Origin: Flavobacterium algicola
Lineage (GTDB): Bacteria > Bacteroidota > Bacteroidia > Flavobacteriales > Flavobacteriaceae
Assembly (NCBI RefSeq): GCF_022399565.1
Contig: NZ_JAJTUT010000003.1
Span: 248,001-312,000, forward strand
Length of the DNA stretch: 64,000 bases
Direction of reading: 5' to 3'
In this document: positions 29,034-38,142 of the stretch, piece after piece
How the letters are laid out: every line of letters starts with the position of its first letter
Position numbering within the stretch: position 1 is the first letter of the stretch
Notes under the pieces: model-generated
Seen by the model: only the letters and a program-made list of their open reading frames with translations
What the model was told of the DNA's origin: nothing
Databases searched by the model: none
Program-made: the position numbers and the translations under genes

Positions 29034-29816
29034 TTGGATTTACAACTTAAAGATAAAGTAATCATAGTAACGGGCGGTTCAAAAGGAATTGGCTTAGGTA
29101 TTGTGGAATCATTAATAAAAGAAGGTGCTATACCTGTTATAATTACCAGAAATAAGGAAAGCATAGACGAAGTAATGCAAACCTATGAAGAATCTGGAGA
29201 AGAATTATTTGCTGTTGTTGCCGAATTAACAGTTCCTGAACAATGCAAAAATGCGGTTCAAACAGTAGTAGATAAGTACGGTCGAATTGACGGACTTGTA
29301 AATAATGCTGGTGTAAATGATAGCGTGGGGCTTGAAAACGGAAACTACGAAGATTTCATGCAATCACTAAAACGCAATGTGGTACATTATTACCTCATGG
29401 CACAATATGCATTGCCAGAATTAAAAAAGAGTAAAGGTTCGATTGTGAACATAGGATCAAAAACTGCAGATACAGGTCAAGGTGGAACTTCTGGCTATGC
29501 TGCTTCAAATGGAGGTCGAAATGCTTTGACTAGAGAATGGGCCGTTGAATTACTGCCTTATAGCATTCGTGTAAATGCAGTCATTGTTGCCGAATGTTAC
29601 ACGCCACTTTATGAAAAATGGATTAGTACGTTCGCAGATAAAGAAGAAAAACTAGAAGCCATTACTAAAAATATTCCATTTGAAAAGCGAATGACGACTG
29701 CTGAAGAAATTGGAGATACAGTAGCATTTCTATTATCAAGTAAATCTAGCCACACTACAGGCCAACTACTATATGTTGATGGAGGTTATACGCATCTGGA
29801 TAGAGCATTAGAATAA
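29034..29816 (+). CDS. SDR oxidoreductase, probable L-fucose dehydrogenase
   Basis: 260-aa classical SDR. It has VTGGSKGIGLG for cofactor binding, NNAGVND, VNIGSKTAD with the catalytic Ser, YAASNGG at the YxxxK position and a C-terminal LLYVDGGYTHLDRALE. The YxxxK Lys seems replaced by Asn (Y-A-A-S-N), a notable departure from the classical motif. The only start giving the usual SDR N-terminus (DLQLKDKVIIVTGG) is a TTG, 20 bases after the lactonase. By position it should oxidise L-fucose to the lactone. The Lys-to-Asn change means this needs caution, and the SDR at 26525 could carry this step instead. Confidence 0.72.
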   Translation: MDLQLKDKVIIVTGGSKGIGLGIVESLIKEGAIPVIITRNKESIDEVMQTYEESGEELFAVVAELTVPEQCKNAVQTVVDKYGRIDGLVNNAGVNDSVGLENGNYEDFMQSLKRNVVHYYLMAQYALPELKKSKGSIVNIGSKTADTGQGGTSGYAASNGGRNALTREWAVELLPYSIRVNAVIVAECYTPLYEKWISTFADKEEKLEAITKNIPFEKRMTTAEEIGDTVAFLLSSKSSHTTGQLLYVDGGYTHLDRALE

Positions 29817-29859
29817 TTATTGACTGACCAAAAAACACAAATCAACCCAACCAACTCTT

Positions 29860-31200
29860 ATGGATTCTTCTTCAAAAATTCCTATTGTATCTCGCAAGGT
29901 ACTTTTTCCATTTATTCTAGTAACGTCATTATTTGCATTATGGGGTTTTGCCAATGCTGTTACCGACCCGATGGTAAATGCATTTAAAAAAGTTTTAGAA
30001 TTATCAAATACACAAGCATCTTGGGTACAAATGGCTTTTTACGGCGGTTACTTCTGTATGGCTTTGCCCGCAGCATTATTTATGCGTAAATATTCGTATA
30101 AAGTTGGTGTACTTATCGGTCTCGGTTTGTATGCTATTGGGGCATTATTATTTTATCCAGCAGCAATTACAGAACAATTTTGGTTCTTTTGTTTAGGTTT
30201 GTATGTACTTACTTTTGGATTGGCATTTTTAGAAACAGCTGCAAATCCTTATATCTTGGCGATGGGGGCAAAGGAAACAGCAACCCAACGCCTTAATTTA
30301 GCACAGTCAGTTAATCCAGTAGGATTAATTGCCGGTTTATTGGTGGCTAAGTTTTTTGTTTATGACCACTTACAATCAGATGATATCACTGATTTTGGAG
30401 CATTAGATGAGGCTCAAAGAGCCATGATTAGAGTAGCCGATTTGGCAGTTATACGAGATCCTTATGTTATTTTAGGCTTGGTAATATTAGCAGTTTTCTT
30501 TTTATTCTTGGTTAATAAAATGCCGCAGTCAAAAGAAGAAGGAGATATGCCAAGCTTATTAGATACTTTCAAAATATTAGGAAAGAATACAAAATACGTT
30601 TTGGGCGTAGTTGCACAAATTTTATACGTTGGTGCACAAATAATGTCTTGGACATACATTTATCAGTATGCAGAAGCAATTGACTTAGCAAATGTTGGCG
30701 TACAAGGCTACGAAAAAGTAGATGTGTTCTCTTATCAATTTATCGCATTTGTTCTATTCACAGTTGGTCGTCTTGTTGGAATCGCTTTGTTACGTATTAT
30801 GAGCCCCGGAAAATTACTCATGTCCTTTGCAATACTTGCAATGGCATTTGTATCTGGCGCTATATTTATCGAAGGTATGGTTGGGCTGTATTGTGTAGTC
30901 GGAATTTCGTTTTGTATGTCATTAATGTTTCCCACTATTTACGGTATAGCATTAAATGATTTAACAGAGGAACAGTCAAAGGTAGGTTCTGCAGGTCTTG
31001 TAATGGCAATTGTTGGTGGAGCTTTATTACCAATGTTTCAAGGAATGATTATCGATGCTGGAGGTAACGGTGTAGCAGATACAAAAATAGCAGGTGTTTC
31101 TGAGGTCAATTTTTCATTTATTTTACCGCTGATTTGTTTTCTATATATCGCTTGGTATGGATTCCATATTTTTTCGAAACATGAGAAGAAAATCATTTAA
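29860..31200 (+). CDS. fucP: L-fucose:H+ symporter, MFS family
   Basis: 446-aa major facilitator with about 12 membrane segments. The N-terminus FLFALWGFANAVTDPMV and GLAFLETAANPYILAMG are hallmarks of the FucP/GluP group of sugar/proton symporters, with acidic residues at the sites known to matter in E. coli FucP (Asp in VTDPM, Glu in FLETAANP). It lies 43 bases after the dehydrogenase as the last gene before a terminator at 31269-31316. Glucose or galactose transport by a GluP-like relative is possible from sequence alone. The fucose enzymes beside it make L-fucose the best guess. Confidence 0.88.
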   Translation: MDSSSKIPIVSRKVLFPFILVTSLFALWGFANAVTDPMVNAFKKVLELSNTQASWVQMAFYGGYFCMALPAALFMRKYSYKVGVLIGLGLYAIGALLFYPAAITEQFWFFCLGLYVLTFGLAFLETAANPYILAMGAKETATQRLNLAQSVNPVGLIAGLLVAKFFVYDHLQSDDITDFGALDEAQRAMIRVADLAVIRDPYVILGLVILAVFFLFLVNKMPQSKEEGDMPSLLDTFKILGKNTKYVLGVVAQILYVGAQIMSWTYIYQYAEAIDLANVGVQGYEKVDVFSYQFIAFVLFTVGRLVGIALLRIMSPGKLLMSFAILAMAFVSGAIFIEGMVGLYCVVGISFCMSLMFPTIYGIALNDLTEEQSKVGSAGLVMAIVGGALLPMFQGMIIDAGGNGVADTKIAGVSEVNFSFILPLICFLYIAWYGFHIFSKHEKKII

Positions 31201-31268
31201 ACTCTAATATAAAAATGATTATCATTCAACATTAAAGAGCCACAATTTCTTCATATTAAAGCTAATCA

Positions 31269-31316
31269 ATTGCTAAAAAAATCAGTAATATATCTGTTAT
31301 TTTTAGCAATTTTTTT
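31269..31316 (+). terminator. Terminator after fucP
   Basis: ATTGCTAAAAA pairs with TTTTTAGCAAT (31300-31310), with a possible inner CAG/CTG pairing, followed by six Ts. Confidence 0.75.
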
Positions 31317-31654
31317 CTTTAGTATCTATATTTTACCAATTTATTATTCTATTGCCTACCTAGATGCTAATAAGCGCTAATTAAATTAATAGATGTCTCA
31401 CTTCCATAATAGGTATTTAGTTTTTTTCATAATTACTTGCTGTGATAATGATAAAAGCGAAATAATTTTTCGTCAACCTCTTCTTCTTATTTATTTACTT
31501 TTATCATTAATTTTCCTATTCCTATCGAACTAAGTTAAAAATTTGGTGTTAAGGCTTCAAATACTATTACGTTATAGTGGATAATTTTACAGTTTTCGTT
31601 CTTTATTTTTGCCTATTGTAGCTATGCTTTAAGTAAAATTCTGTTCTAATAGTT

Positions 31655-31662
31655 TATCTTTG
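31655..31662 (+). promoter_or_regulatory. Candidate -7 box for the mutarotase gene
   Basis: TATCTTTG fits the Bacteroidota TAnnTTTG element. No TTG lies at the usual distance upstream, so support is partial. Confidence 0.35.
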
Positions 31663-31828
31663 CGTGGGTTAAATTATTCCTATTTTGCAACGTTTATATG
31701 CGTTGAGAATAGATAATTTATACCATTCTAAAAATGAAAAATAGAAATTTTTTAGAATCGAAATATAAAATACTCTTCTCTTGAAGTTGTATAATTTAAC
31801 ACTAATTCGCATTATAATAAAGCACTAT

Positions 31829-32158
31829 ATGAAAAAGCATTGTTTTGCCTTGGATTTGATTGATGATTGTAAATTAATTGAAGAATATAAGATATACCAT
31901 AAGAATGTCTGGCCAGAAATAATAGATAGTATTAAAGAATCTGGTATTACTAATTTAGAAATATTTTTGGTAGGAAATAGAACTTTCATGATCATGGAGG
32001 TTGATGATACGTTTTCATTTGATAAAAAGAAGCACATGGACGATGAAAATCCAACAGTGGTGAAATGGGAAACTTTAATGTGGAAATACCAACAAGCATT
32101 GCCCGTAGCCAAAGAAGGTGAAAAATGGATTTTAATGGAGAAAATTTTCCAGTTATAA
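31829..32158 (+). CDS. L-rhamnose/L-fucose mutarotase family protein
   Basis: 109-aa protein of the RhaM/YiiL family, which interconverts sugar anomers. Blocks seen are FALDLIDDCKLIEEYKIYHK, NVWPEIIDSIKESGI, IFLVGNRTFMIMEV and the C-terminal EGEKWILMEKIFQL. The His in YHKNVWPE matches the catalytic region of RhaM. The frame extends upstream to a TTG at 31781, but the ATG at 31829 gives the normal family N-terminus. Homologues are found in L-fucose loci such as that of Campylobacter jejuni, where the family works on fucose. Given FucP and the fucose enzymes upstream, an L-fucose mutarotase is the best reading. Confidence 0.82.
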   Translation: MKKHCFALDLIDDCKLIEEYKIYHKNVWPEIIDSIKESGITNLEIFLVGNRTFMIMEVDDTFSFDKKKHMDDENPTVVKWETLMWKYQQALPVAKEGEKWILMEKIFQL

Positions 32159-32220
32159 AACGTTTTATTCTACATAAATAAAGCGATTCAATCTTACTAT
32201 AATTTCGATTAAATATAATA

Positions 32221-32267
32221 GGTCAGTAGAAAAGCAGATTTAATTAAAATCTTTTTTCTTACTGACC
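32221..32267. terminator. Long imperfect hairpin between convergent genes
   Basis: GGTCAGTAGAAAAGCAGATTT pairs imperfectly with AAAT-CTTTTTT-CTTACTGACC. It lies between the 3' ends of the mutarotase gene and the minus-strand small ORF, where a bidirectional terminator would be expected. Confidence 0.5.
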
Positions 32268-32311
32268 CATTTTCATTTTAGTCTATTCGAAAATAGTTGT
32301 AAAAACAACTT

Positions 32312-32491
32312 TTAATCTTTTTTATCATTTTGTTCTGTTTGATTTTGTTTTCTAATAGTAACATCATCTCCCACATTCATACCGTTTGCAATTCCAATCA
32401 TAAAGGCAGTAATAAATAGCATTGCTTTCCTTTTTAGCCAAAGGAAAAGCTTTTGGGAATACCCCAAGTTGTTTTTTTTAAATTGATACAT
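32312..32491 (-). CDS. Small hypothetical membrane protein (59 aa)
   Basis: Short reading frame of 59 aa, starting with ATG and ending TAA. The N-terminus is basic and aromatic (MYQFKKNNLGYSQK), residues 24-37 form one hydrophobic segment (MLFITAFMIGIANG), and the tail is polar (VTIRKQNQTEQNDKKD). I do not recognise the family. It is in the same orientation as the 116-aa frame 99 bases away. No ribosome-binding site is obvious, but these are weak in this phylum. It could be chance in an AT-rich gap. The one-helix layout with a charged tail makes a real gene somewhat more likely. Confidence 0.45.
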   Translation of the reverse strand: MYQFKKNNLGYSQKLFLWLKRKAMLFITAFMIGIANGMNVGDDVTIRKQNQTEQNDKKD

Positions 32492-32590
32492 GAGTAGTTG
32501 ATAATTGATTGTGTATAAATTATAATATTATCAATATGCTTAAAAAAGCACTGTTCCTAGAGTTTCAAATAAATCCAGGTCGCATGTATG

Positions 32591-32941
32591 CTATAATTGA
32601 GGTAATGTAGATATAATTTTGTTTAGAAAAATTTCCTGTATTTTAAATTTATCTATATGTAGAGAAAAAGTTTTATTTAGCTTTAATGAGATAGTTGTTT
32701 TCAGACTGTGAACTGTTTGTAAATCAAGCTGCTCAAGTTGAAAAGGAGCAAAGTAAGTAGCGCAATTTAAAGAACTTTTTAATCTATATGTTGTGCAATG
32801 ATGGTCAACTGTAGTAGCTGTATTTGCATGATAAACCTGGAAATAGTCAGTTTTGTCGGAGGTATTGTTTACAGTGAAATTATCAGCCATCAACATCAAT
32901 GTCAATAATAATGAAATAAGATATTTTAAACGGTTTTGCAA
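32591..32941 (-). CDS. Small secreted hypothetical protein (116 aa)
   Basis: 116-aa frame starting with ATG. It opens with two basic residues and a hydrophobic core (LISLLLTLMLMADNF) that looks like a signal peptide, followed by a polar part with two cysteines (HHCTTY and LNCATY) that could form a disulphide after export. I recognise no domain. It is divergent from the methylmalonyl-CoA mutase gene with a 265-base gap between them. Base composition is like the neighbourhood. Confidence 0.5.
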   Translation of the reverse strand: MQNRLKYLISLLLTLMLMADNFTVNNTSDKTDYFQVYHANTATTVDHHCTTYRLKSSLNCATYFAPFQLEQLDLQTVHSLKTTISLKLNKTFSLHIDKFKIQEIFLNKIISTLPQL

Positions 32942-33153
32942 ATTATTGAATTTAAAAAGTAATATAAGAGGTTTGTAAAAAATTAAGTTTCACTTGTTAC
33001 ACTTTGTAAAATTAGTGTTTTATTCATTAAGTGATTATTATTTTTAATTACTTTAATGCTTTAAAACAATAATCTGACCATAAAATTTAATTTTCGAACT
33101 TGCCTGAAAGAATCATCAGTTGAAGTTCATTTTTTATTTTAAGTTTTTAGAAT

Positions 33154-33184
33154 TTGATTTAAACTCCTAAAAGGAATACCTTTG
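33154..33184 (+). promoter_or_regulatory. Bacteroidota promoter before the mutase gene
   Basis: TTG at 33154-33156, a 20-base spacer, then TACCTTTG at 33177-33184. This matches the phylum consensus TTG-N19-23-TAnnTTTG and sits 22 bases before the start codon, so the leader is short. Confidence 0.65.
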
Positions 33185-33206
33185 ATTAAAGCAGGTAGAA
33201 TCTGTT

Positions 33207-35345
33207 ATGATTATGAAAAGAAAAGACATTCAACATATTAAAATTAGGGAAGCAACTCCAAAAACCGGAGAAATTAAAGGGAAAGAAACCTTTATGACAT
33301 CGGAGGAAATTCCAATTGCCACTAATTATTCTGACGAAGATGTGAGCGATGCCCCACATTTGGATTTTGCAGCAGGTTTCCCTCCCTACTTACGTGGGCC
33401 TTATGCCAACATGTATGTATCTAAGCCTTGGACTATTCGACAATATGCCGGATTTTCGACTGCTGAGGAAAGCAACGATTTTTACAAGAAAAACTTAGCA
33501 TCTGGTCAAAAAGGATTGTCAATAGCATTTGATTTACCTACACAAAGAGGTTATGATTCAGATCATGAGCGCGTTACCGCAGATGTAGGCAAAGCAGGTG
33601 TTGCGATAGACTCTGTAGAAGATATGAAAAGATTGTTTGATGGAATCGCATTAGATGAAATTTCTGTTTCCATGACGATGAATGGTGCTGTGCTACCCAT
33701 AATGGCATTTTATATTGTGGCAGCAGAAGAGAAAGGGATAGCTCCAGAGCAATTGATAGGAACAATTCAAAACGATATATTAAAAGAATTTATGGTTCGT
33801 AATACGTATATCTATCCACCAGAGGCATCGATGAAAATTATTTCAGATATTTTTGATTACACCTTTAAAAAGTTACCAAAATTTCATTCTATTTCCATAT
33901 CTGGTTATCACATGCAGGAAGCAGGAGCTACGGCTGATCTTGAACTGGCATACACCTTAGCAGATGGTTTAGAATACATTCGTACAGGATTGGCAACCGG
34001 AATGTCTATAGATGATTTTGCTCCGAACTTGTCTTTTTTCTGGGCAGTAGGAATGAATCATTTTATGGAAATTGCTAAATTGCGTTCTGCTCGTATATTG
34101 TGGGCCAAATTGGTGAAACAATTTGAGCCTCAAAATCCAAAATCAATGATGTTGCGCACCCATTGTCAAACTAGTGGTTGGAGCTTGACTGAGCAAGACC
34201 CGTTTAATAATGTATCGCGAACTTGTATAGAAGCCTCAGCTGCAGTTTTTGGAGGCACTCAATCTTTACATACCAATGCGCTAGATGAGGCAGTAGCTTT
34301 GCCAGCCAACTATTCGGCTCGAATAGCTAGAAATACGCAATTATATTTGCGTGAAGAAACCAAAATCACCAAAAGCGTTGATCCATGGGGCGGAAGTTAT
34401 TATGTAGAAAGTTTGACAACTGAACTTACAGCAAAAGCTTGGACATTGATTGAAGAAATAGAATCTCTGGGAGGAATGACAAAGGCAATTGCTACGGGTA
34501 TTCCTAAATTAAGAATTGAAGCTGCGGCTGCGAAGAAGCAAGCTAAAATTGACAGTAATCAAGAAACTATTATTGGAGTCAATAAATACCAGCTTCATAA
34601 TGAAGAGGAATTATCTATCCGAGATATCGATAATAAAAAAGTTATGAGTCAGCAATTGAGACAAATTTCGAATGTAAAAGCAAATAGAGATGAAGTTTTA
34701 GTCGAAAAATGCTTAAACAACTTAACAGATTGTGCAAGAGATAAACAGGGAAATCTTTTGGAACTTAGCATTGAAGCAGCAAGAAATAGAGCTACTTTAG
34801 GTGAAATTAGTTTTGCCCTTGAAAAGGTTTTTGGTCGCTATATAGCCAAAGTAGAATCAAATGAGGGTTTATATGAAGCCACCATAGGAGAAGATCCTAA
34901 ATTTGAACTAGCAAAACAGTTAACAATTGAGTTTACCAATAGTAATGGTAGTGCTCCTAGGATTATGATTGCAAAATTAGGTCAAGATGGTCATGATAGA
35001 GGTGCAAAAGTAATTGCGACTGCCTATGCTGATTTAGGTTTTGACGTTTTTATAAGTCCTCTTTTTCAAACTCCTACTGAAATTGCAGAACAAGCCATTG
35101 CCCATAATGTGCACTTTTTAGGAATTTCATCAATGACAGCCAGTCATAAGCTATTAGTACCGCAGGTAGTGCAAAATTTGCGTTCTCATAACACTAGTAA
35201 AATCAAAGTAATTGTAGGGGGCGTCGTGCCTGTTCAAGACTATGATTTTTTGATTGAAGCTGGCGTTTTTGCTATTTTTGGTCCTGGATCAGTCATTGCA
35301 GAAACAGTAATCAAATTATTGAAATCCGAATTGAAGGAAATATAA
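33207..35345 (+). CDS. Methylmalonyl-CoA mutase, large subunit
   Basis: 712-aa B12-dependent mutase that interconverts methylmalonyl-CoA and succinyl-CoA in propionate metabolism. The substrate barrel is recognised by [29 protein letters not shown] and [20 protein letters not shown]. The C-terminal cobalamin domain has the base-off motif [11 protein letters not shown] (DxHxxG), [10 protein letters not shown] and VIVGGVVP. The length is normal for the catalytic subunit. A second ATG two codons in (33213) is equally usable. The small subunit, usually adjacent and upstream, is not in the window. A strong terminator follows. Confidence 0.95.
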   Translation: MIMKRKDIQHIKIREATPKTGEIKGKETFMTSEEIPIATNYSDEDVSDAPHLDFAAGFPPYLRGPYANMYVSKPWTIRQYAGFSTAEESNDFYKKNLASGQKGLSIAFDLPTQRGYDSDHERVTADVGKAGVAIDSVEDMKRLFDGIALDEISVSMTMNGAVLPIMAFYIVAAEEKGIAPEQLIGTIQNDILKEFMVRNTYIYPPEASMKIISDIFDYTFKKLPKFHSISISGYHMQEAGATADLELAYTLADGLEYIRTGLATGMSIDDFAPNLSFFWAVGMNHFMEIAKLRSARILWAKLVKQFEPQNPKSMMLRTHCQTSGWSLTEQDPFNNVSRTCIEASAAVFGGTQSLHTNALDEAVALPANYSARIARNTQLYLREETKITKSVDPWGGSYYVESLTTELTAKAWTLIEEIESLGGMTKAIATGIPKLRIEAAAAKKQAKIDSNQETIIGVNKYQLHNEEELSIRDIDNKKVMSQQLRQISNVKANRDEVLVEKCLNNLTDCARDKQGNLLELSIEAARNRATLGEISFALEKVFGRYIAKVESNEGLYEATIGEDPKFELAKQLTIEFTNSNGSAPRIMIAKLGQDGHDRGAKVIATAYADLGFDVFISPLFQTPTEIAEQAIAHNVHFLGISSMTASHKLLVPQVVQNLRSHNTSKIKVIVGGVVPVQDYDFLIEAGVFAIFGPGSVIAETVIKLLKSELKEI

Positions 35346-35358
35346 ATAGTAGAATTAA

Positions 35359-35400
35359 AAAAAGTGCGATGTTATCTGTGAAGATGCATCGCACTTTTTT
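35359..35400. terminator. Bidirectional terminator between the mutase and lysozyme-like genes
   Basis: AAAAAGTGCGATG (35359-35371) pairs perfectly with CATCGCACTTTTT (35387-35399) and Ts follow. A-runs and T-runs on both sides allow it to serve both convergent genes. Confidence 0.85.
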
Positions 35401-35420
35401 ATCTTGAATAAGTAAGCATT

Positions 35421-36062
35421 CTAATTTAAACTAACTACCGCATTGTTATCAGGAACAATGAAAGAAGTATCATAACCTCCAAATGCCTTCATGTAGCTTC
35501 TGATAGAAGTACCGTAAGCATCTCTTAAATAACGTGATCCGTTACTTCTAAAAAATTTCTTTACTGATCCCGCACCACCTAAATGTGCTGCAGCAAGAAT
35601 ACCTGATTCTGTTATCTTAATACCGCTGACAACTTTGCCATCGTACTTTTCAATAACGTCACGTAAAATCCATTTGTTTTTCGCCAAGAGCGCTACAAAT
35701 GCTTTTTCTTGCAATTTTGGACTGCCTAAAAATTTGGGGCTGTTTTCAATTCCGATTGTTTTTAGGGTTTCTACACCAAACTGGTATTTTCCTAAATAAC
35801 CTAGGGTATTAATCTTTTTGTACTTCCCTTGGGACTCTTTGAAGCCGATTGCTTCTTTGAAACCAATAAATAAATTTCCAGTAAAAGGAATATTTAAATT
35901 GGTGTAATCTTCCTGTTCTTGTGATGGATATAAGTACTGAGATCCATCGGGGTTTTTTATTAAAAACCAATGATTAGAATCAATTTTAAGAGGTTTAAAA
36001 CCTGAGCTTAAAAAAGCTATAATAATCGCTAATGTTGTATAAAAATACCATTTCTTTATCAT
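35421..36062 (-). CDS. Secreted lysozyme-like/transglycosylase-like protein
   Basis: 213-aa protein with an N-terminal hydrophobic signal (YFYTTLAIIIAFLSSGF). The central part looks like a goose-type or SLT-like muramidase fold: a catalytic-type Glu in GFKESQGKY, then NTLGYLGKYQFG, LQEKAFVALLAKNKW and ILAAAHLGGAGSVKKFF. The order Glu block, GYxGKYQFG, AAHLGGAG is that of peptidoglycan lytic enzymes, so cleavage of peptidoglycan strands is likely. It has a TATATTTG box upstream at 36110-36117. The next minus-strand gene upstream starts beyond that box, so it probably has its own promoter. Confidence 0.65.
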   Translation of the reverse strand: MIKKWYFYTTLAIIIAFLSSGFKPLKIDSNHWFLIKNPDGSQYLYPSQEQEDYTNLNIPFTGNLFIGFKEAIGFKESQGKYKKINTLGYLGKYQFGVETLKTIGIENSPKFLGSPKLQEKAFVALLAKNKWILRDVIEKYDGKVVSGIKITESGILAAAHLGGAGSVKKFFRSNGSRYLRDAYGTSIRSYMKAFGGYDTSFIVPDNNAVVSLN

Positions 36063-36109
36063 AAATTGTTTTTCTTCAGAACGCTGTCACCATCTGAAAT
36101 TTCTGCATG

Positions 36110-36117
36110 CAAATATA
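36110..36117 (-). promoter_or_regulatory. -7 box for the lysozyme-like gene
   Basis: TATATTTG on the minus strand, 47 bases before the start codon. No TTG is seen at the normal -33 distance. Confidence 0.4.
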
Positions 36118-36159
36118 CAAAAATTTTTATAAATCTGAAAGTCAGCTTGTTAAAGTTGG

Positions 36160-37080
36160 TTAAAAGTGAAGGAGATGAACCTTAACTGACTCGTTAGCTG
36201 TTATTTCTACTGTGGGTGCCGGAATTTTTATAGTGTTAAAAACAGTGAAAATAGTTTTTAAAAAATGCGATTTTGTGTCAATTTTCTTCAGGTCGACGTC
36301 AAAACTGAGATAAAATTGTCTTTTTCTGGCCAGTTGTTCGTCGTTAAAAATGAATAATTTATCGTCATCACCACTAAGCATTCCATCAGCTCCAAGTCCG
36401 ACTGCAACATTAAGCCATTTGGGTATTTTTGAATCTTTTGCAAAGGAGTGCAAATTGACCGAGAGCCAATAAGTTTGACCATTATAATCTTTTAATAACT
36501 GCTCACTCATACTACTTCCCAAAAGTTCCGGTCGCTCTGCAGCATAAGGTGATTTTTGAAATGAAAACTTTGGAATTATGCGTTGTTCTTTCCAAATTAA
36601 TTCTTGTGAAACAAAGAGCGCTGTACCCGATGCATTGGCAATTACATCTCCGATAGACGCTCCCCATTCGCTAGAAAAACCATCCAAAATTTCTACAGCA
36701 GTAAGAAAAGTAAAACCTAGACCTGCACAATATAGTAGTTGCTGCTGCTGCGTTGCACCACTCCATTGCAATAATTCGGCACCAAATCTTCCCATTTGGT
36801 AAGAGGAATAGCTATGACCCAACTTGTCCATTTGCAGCCATTCTTTATTATCGTTTATAAAATGAAATTTTGAACGAGGATAGTCAGCATACCACAATTG
36901 GTTCAATCCTATTAATGCTGTTGTCGCTGAAACGGCTTCGATGAGTAGAACCGAATTTTTCCTTTTGAGATGTAAAGAATCTGAGGGTTTTAGAAATGAA
37001 GAAATTCTGTTTTGAGCGTATGTAGGAGAAGTCATCACTCCTATACAAACAAAACAAAAGTATATTTTTTTATAATTCAA
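36160..37080 (-). CDS. DUF2279 family protein
   Basis: 306-aa protein of the DUF2279 family, found in Bacteroidota and of unknown function. Recognised by MDKLGHSYSSYQMGRFGAELLQW, FLTAVEILDGFSSEWGASIGD and VIANASGTALFVSQELIW. A signal peptide (CFVCIGVMTSPTYA) and several membrane-leaning segments put it in the envelope. It starts two bases after the mltG stop, so it is co-transcribed with mltG, the acetyltransferase and dapF. Confidence 0.8.
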   Translation of the reverse strand: MNYKKIYFCFVCIGVMTSPTYAQNRISSFLKPSDSLHLKRKNSVLLIEAVSATTALIGLNQLWYADYPRSKFHFINDNKEWLQMDKLGHSYSSYQMGRFGAELLQWSGATQQQQLLYCAGLGFTFLTAVEILDGFSSEWGASIGDVIANASGTALFVSQELIWKEQRIIPKFSFQKSPYAAERPELLGSSMSEQLLKDYNGQTYWLSVNLHSFAKDSKIPKWLNVAVGLGADGMLSGDDDKLFIFNDEQLARKRQFYLSFDVDLKKIDTKSHFLKTIFTVFNTIKIPAPTVEITANESVKVHLLHF

Positions 37081-37082
37081 AA

Positions 37083-38123
37083 TTATCTTTTTACTCCTTG
37101 ACTATTAATCCAGTCTGAATATTTTTTTGCGTTTACGGTGTGCTCAGCATAAGTTGCTGCAAATTCATGATAACCAAATCGTTCTACGCTGGCGCAGAAA
37201 TAGATAAAATCATTTTTTTCTGGATTTAACACTGCCTCCATAGCAGTAATGTCTGGCATTGCGATAGGACCAGGAGGAAGTCCGATATTTACATATGTAT
37301 TATACGGGGAGCTCATGGTTAGATCGTTATAGAAAACACGTTTGATTACTTGATCAAAATTATTTGATTTCTTTTTTAATGCATAGATAACAGTAGGGTC
37401 GGCTTGTAATGGCATAGCAATTCTCATACGATTAAGGTATACACCCGCGATACGAGGTCTTTCATCTTTCTTCACAGACTCTTTATGAACTATAGAGGCA
37501 AGAATTGTTGCTTCTACGGGAGTTAAGCCCTGAAGTTTAGCTTTGGCAACACGCTCATCTGTCCAAAATTTACGATACTCTTTAATCATTTTATCTCTGA
37601 ATTTTACTGCAGAAGTGTCCCAGTAAAATTCATAGGTATTAGGAATAAACATAGCAAAAACCGTTTCTTCATTAAAACCATTTTCTGCCATAAAAACAGA
37701 ATCCTTAATTGTTTTAATCAATGAGATGCTATCAGCTTCGATTTGAGAACTTATTCTTCCAGCAAAATTTTCTAATCTTTCTTGATTATTAAATGCTAAT
37801 TTCACAGGAACATTTTGTCTTAGTGATTTTACTAAGTCATAGCTACTCATCCCTTTTGTAAACAAAAAACGCCCCGATTTCACATTTTCTGGGTAATTAC
37901 GTTTGCTAGCCACTAGCTCAAATCGGTCCATGTCTTCAACATAAGTTGCGATAATAGCTTTTGCCGTTGCATACGTTGCATCTGTTGGTATGTGTACGTA
38001 AATTTCCTTCTCTGAGAATTTAGTATTTACGGCAAATATTTGTCGTACGAGTATAAAGCCATATATCAATAATCCAGAGATTACTACAATAGCAGCAATT
38101 GAAATGATTTTTTTTAAGTTCAA
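37083..38123 (-). CDS. mltG: Endolytic transglycosylase MltG (YceG-like)
   Basis: 346-aa inner-membrane transglycosylase thought to cut nascent peptidoglycan and set glycan length. There is one membrane anchor near the N-terminus (IISIAAIVVISGLLIYGFILV), a LysM-like region, and the YceG catalytic domain with SIVHKESVKKDERPRIAGV (catalytic Glu), LNRMRIAMPLQADPTV, YNTYVNIGLPPGPI and FIYFCAS. It is in a minus-strand operon: dapF, GNAT acetyltransferase, mltG, DUF2279. Confidence 0.93.
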   Translation of the reverse strand: MNLKKIISIAAIVVISGLLIYGFILVRQIFAVNTKFSEKEIYVHIPTDATYATAKAIIATYVEDMDRFELVASKRNYPENVKSGRFLFTKGMSSYDLVKSLRQNVPVKLAFNNQERLENFAGRISSQIEADSISLIKTIKDSVFMAENGFNEETVFAMFIPNTYEFYWDTSAVKFRDKMIKEYRKFWTDERVAKAKLQGLTPVEATILASIVHKESVKKDERPRIAGVYLNRMRIAMPLQADPTVIYALKKKSNNFDQVIKRVFYNDLTMSSPYNTYVNIGLPPGPIAMPDITAMEAVLNPEKNDFIYFCASVERFGYHEFAATYAEHTVNAKKYSDWINSQGVKR

Positions 38124-38142
38124 AGTCTGAGTTTTAAATTTG

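Larger units (their letters stand above)
31201..31828 (+). other. Intergenic region between fucP and the mutarotase gene
   Basis: No gene is visible. After the fucP terminator (31269-31316) comes AT-rich sequence with a near-match to the shared leader motif (TATTGCCTA at 31350-31358) and a TATCTTTG box at 31655-31662. This suggests the mutarotase gene has its own promoter and a leader of about 160 bases. Confidence 0.45.
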
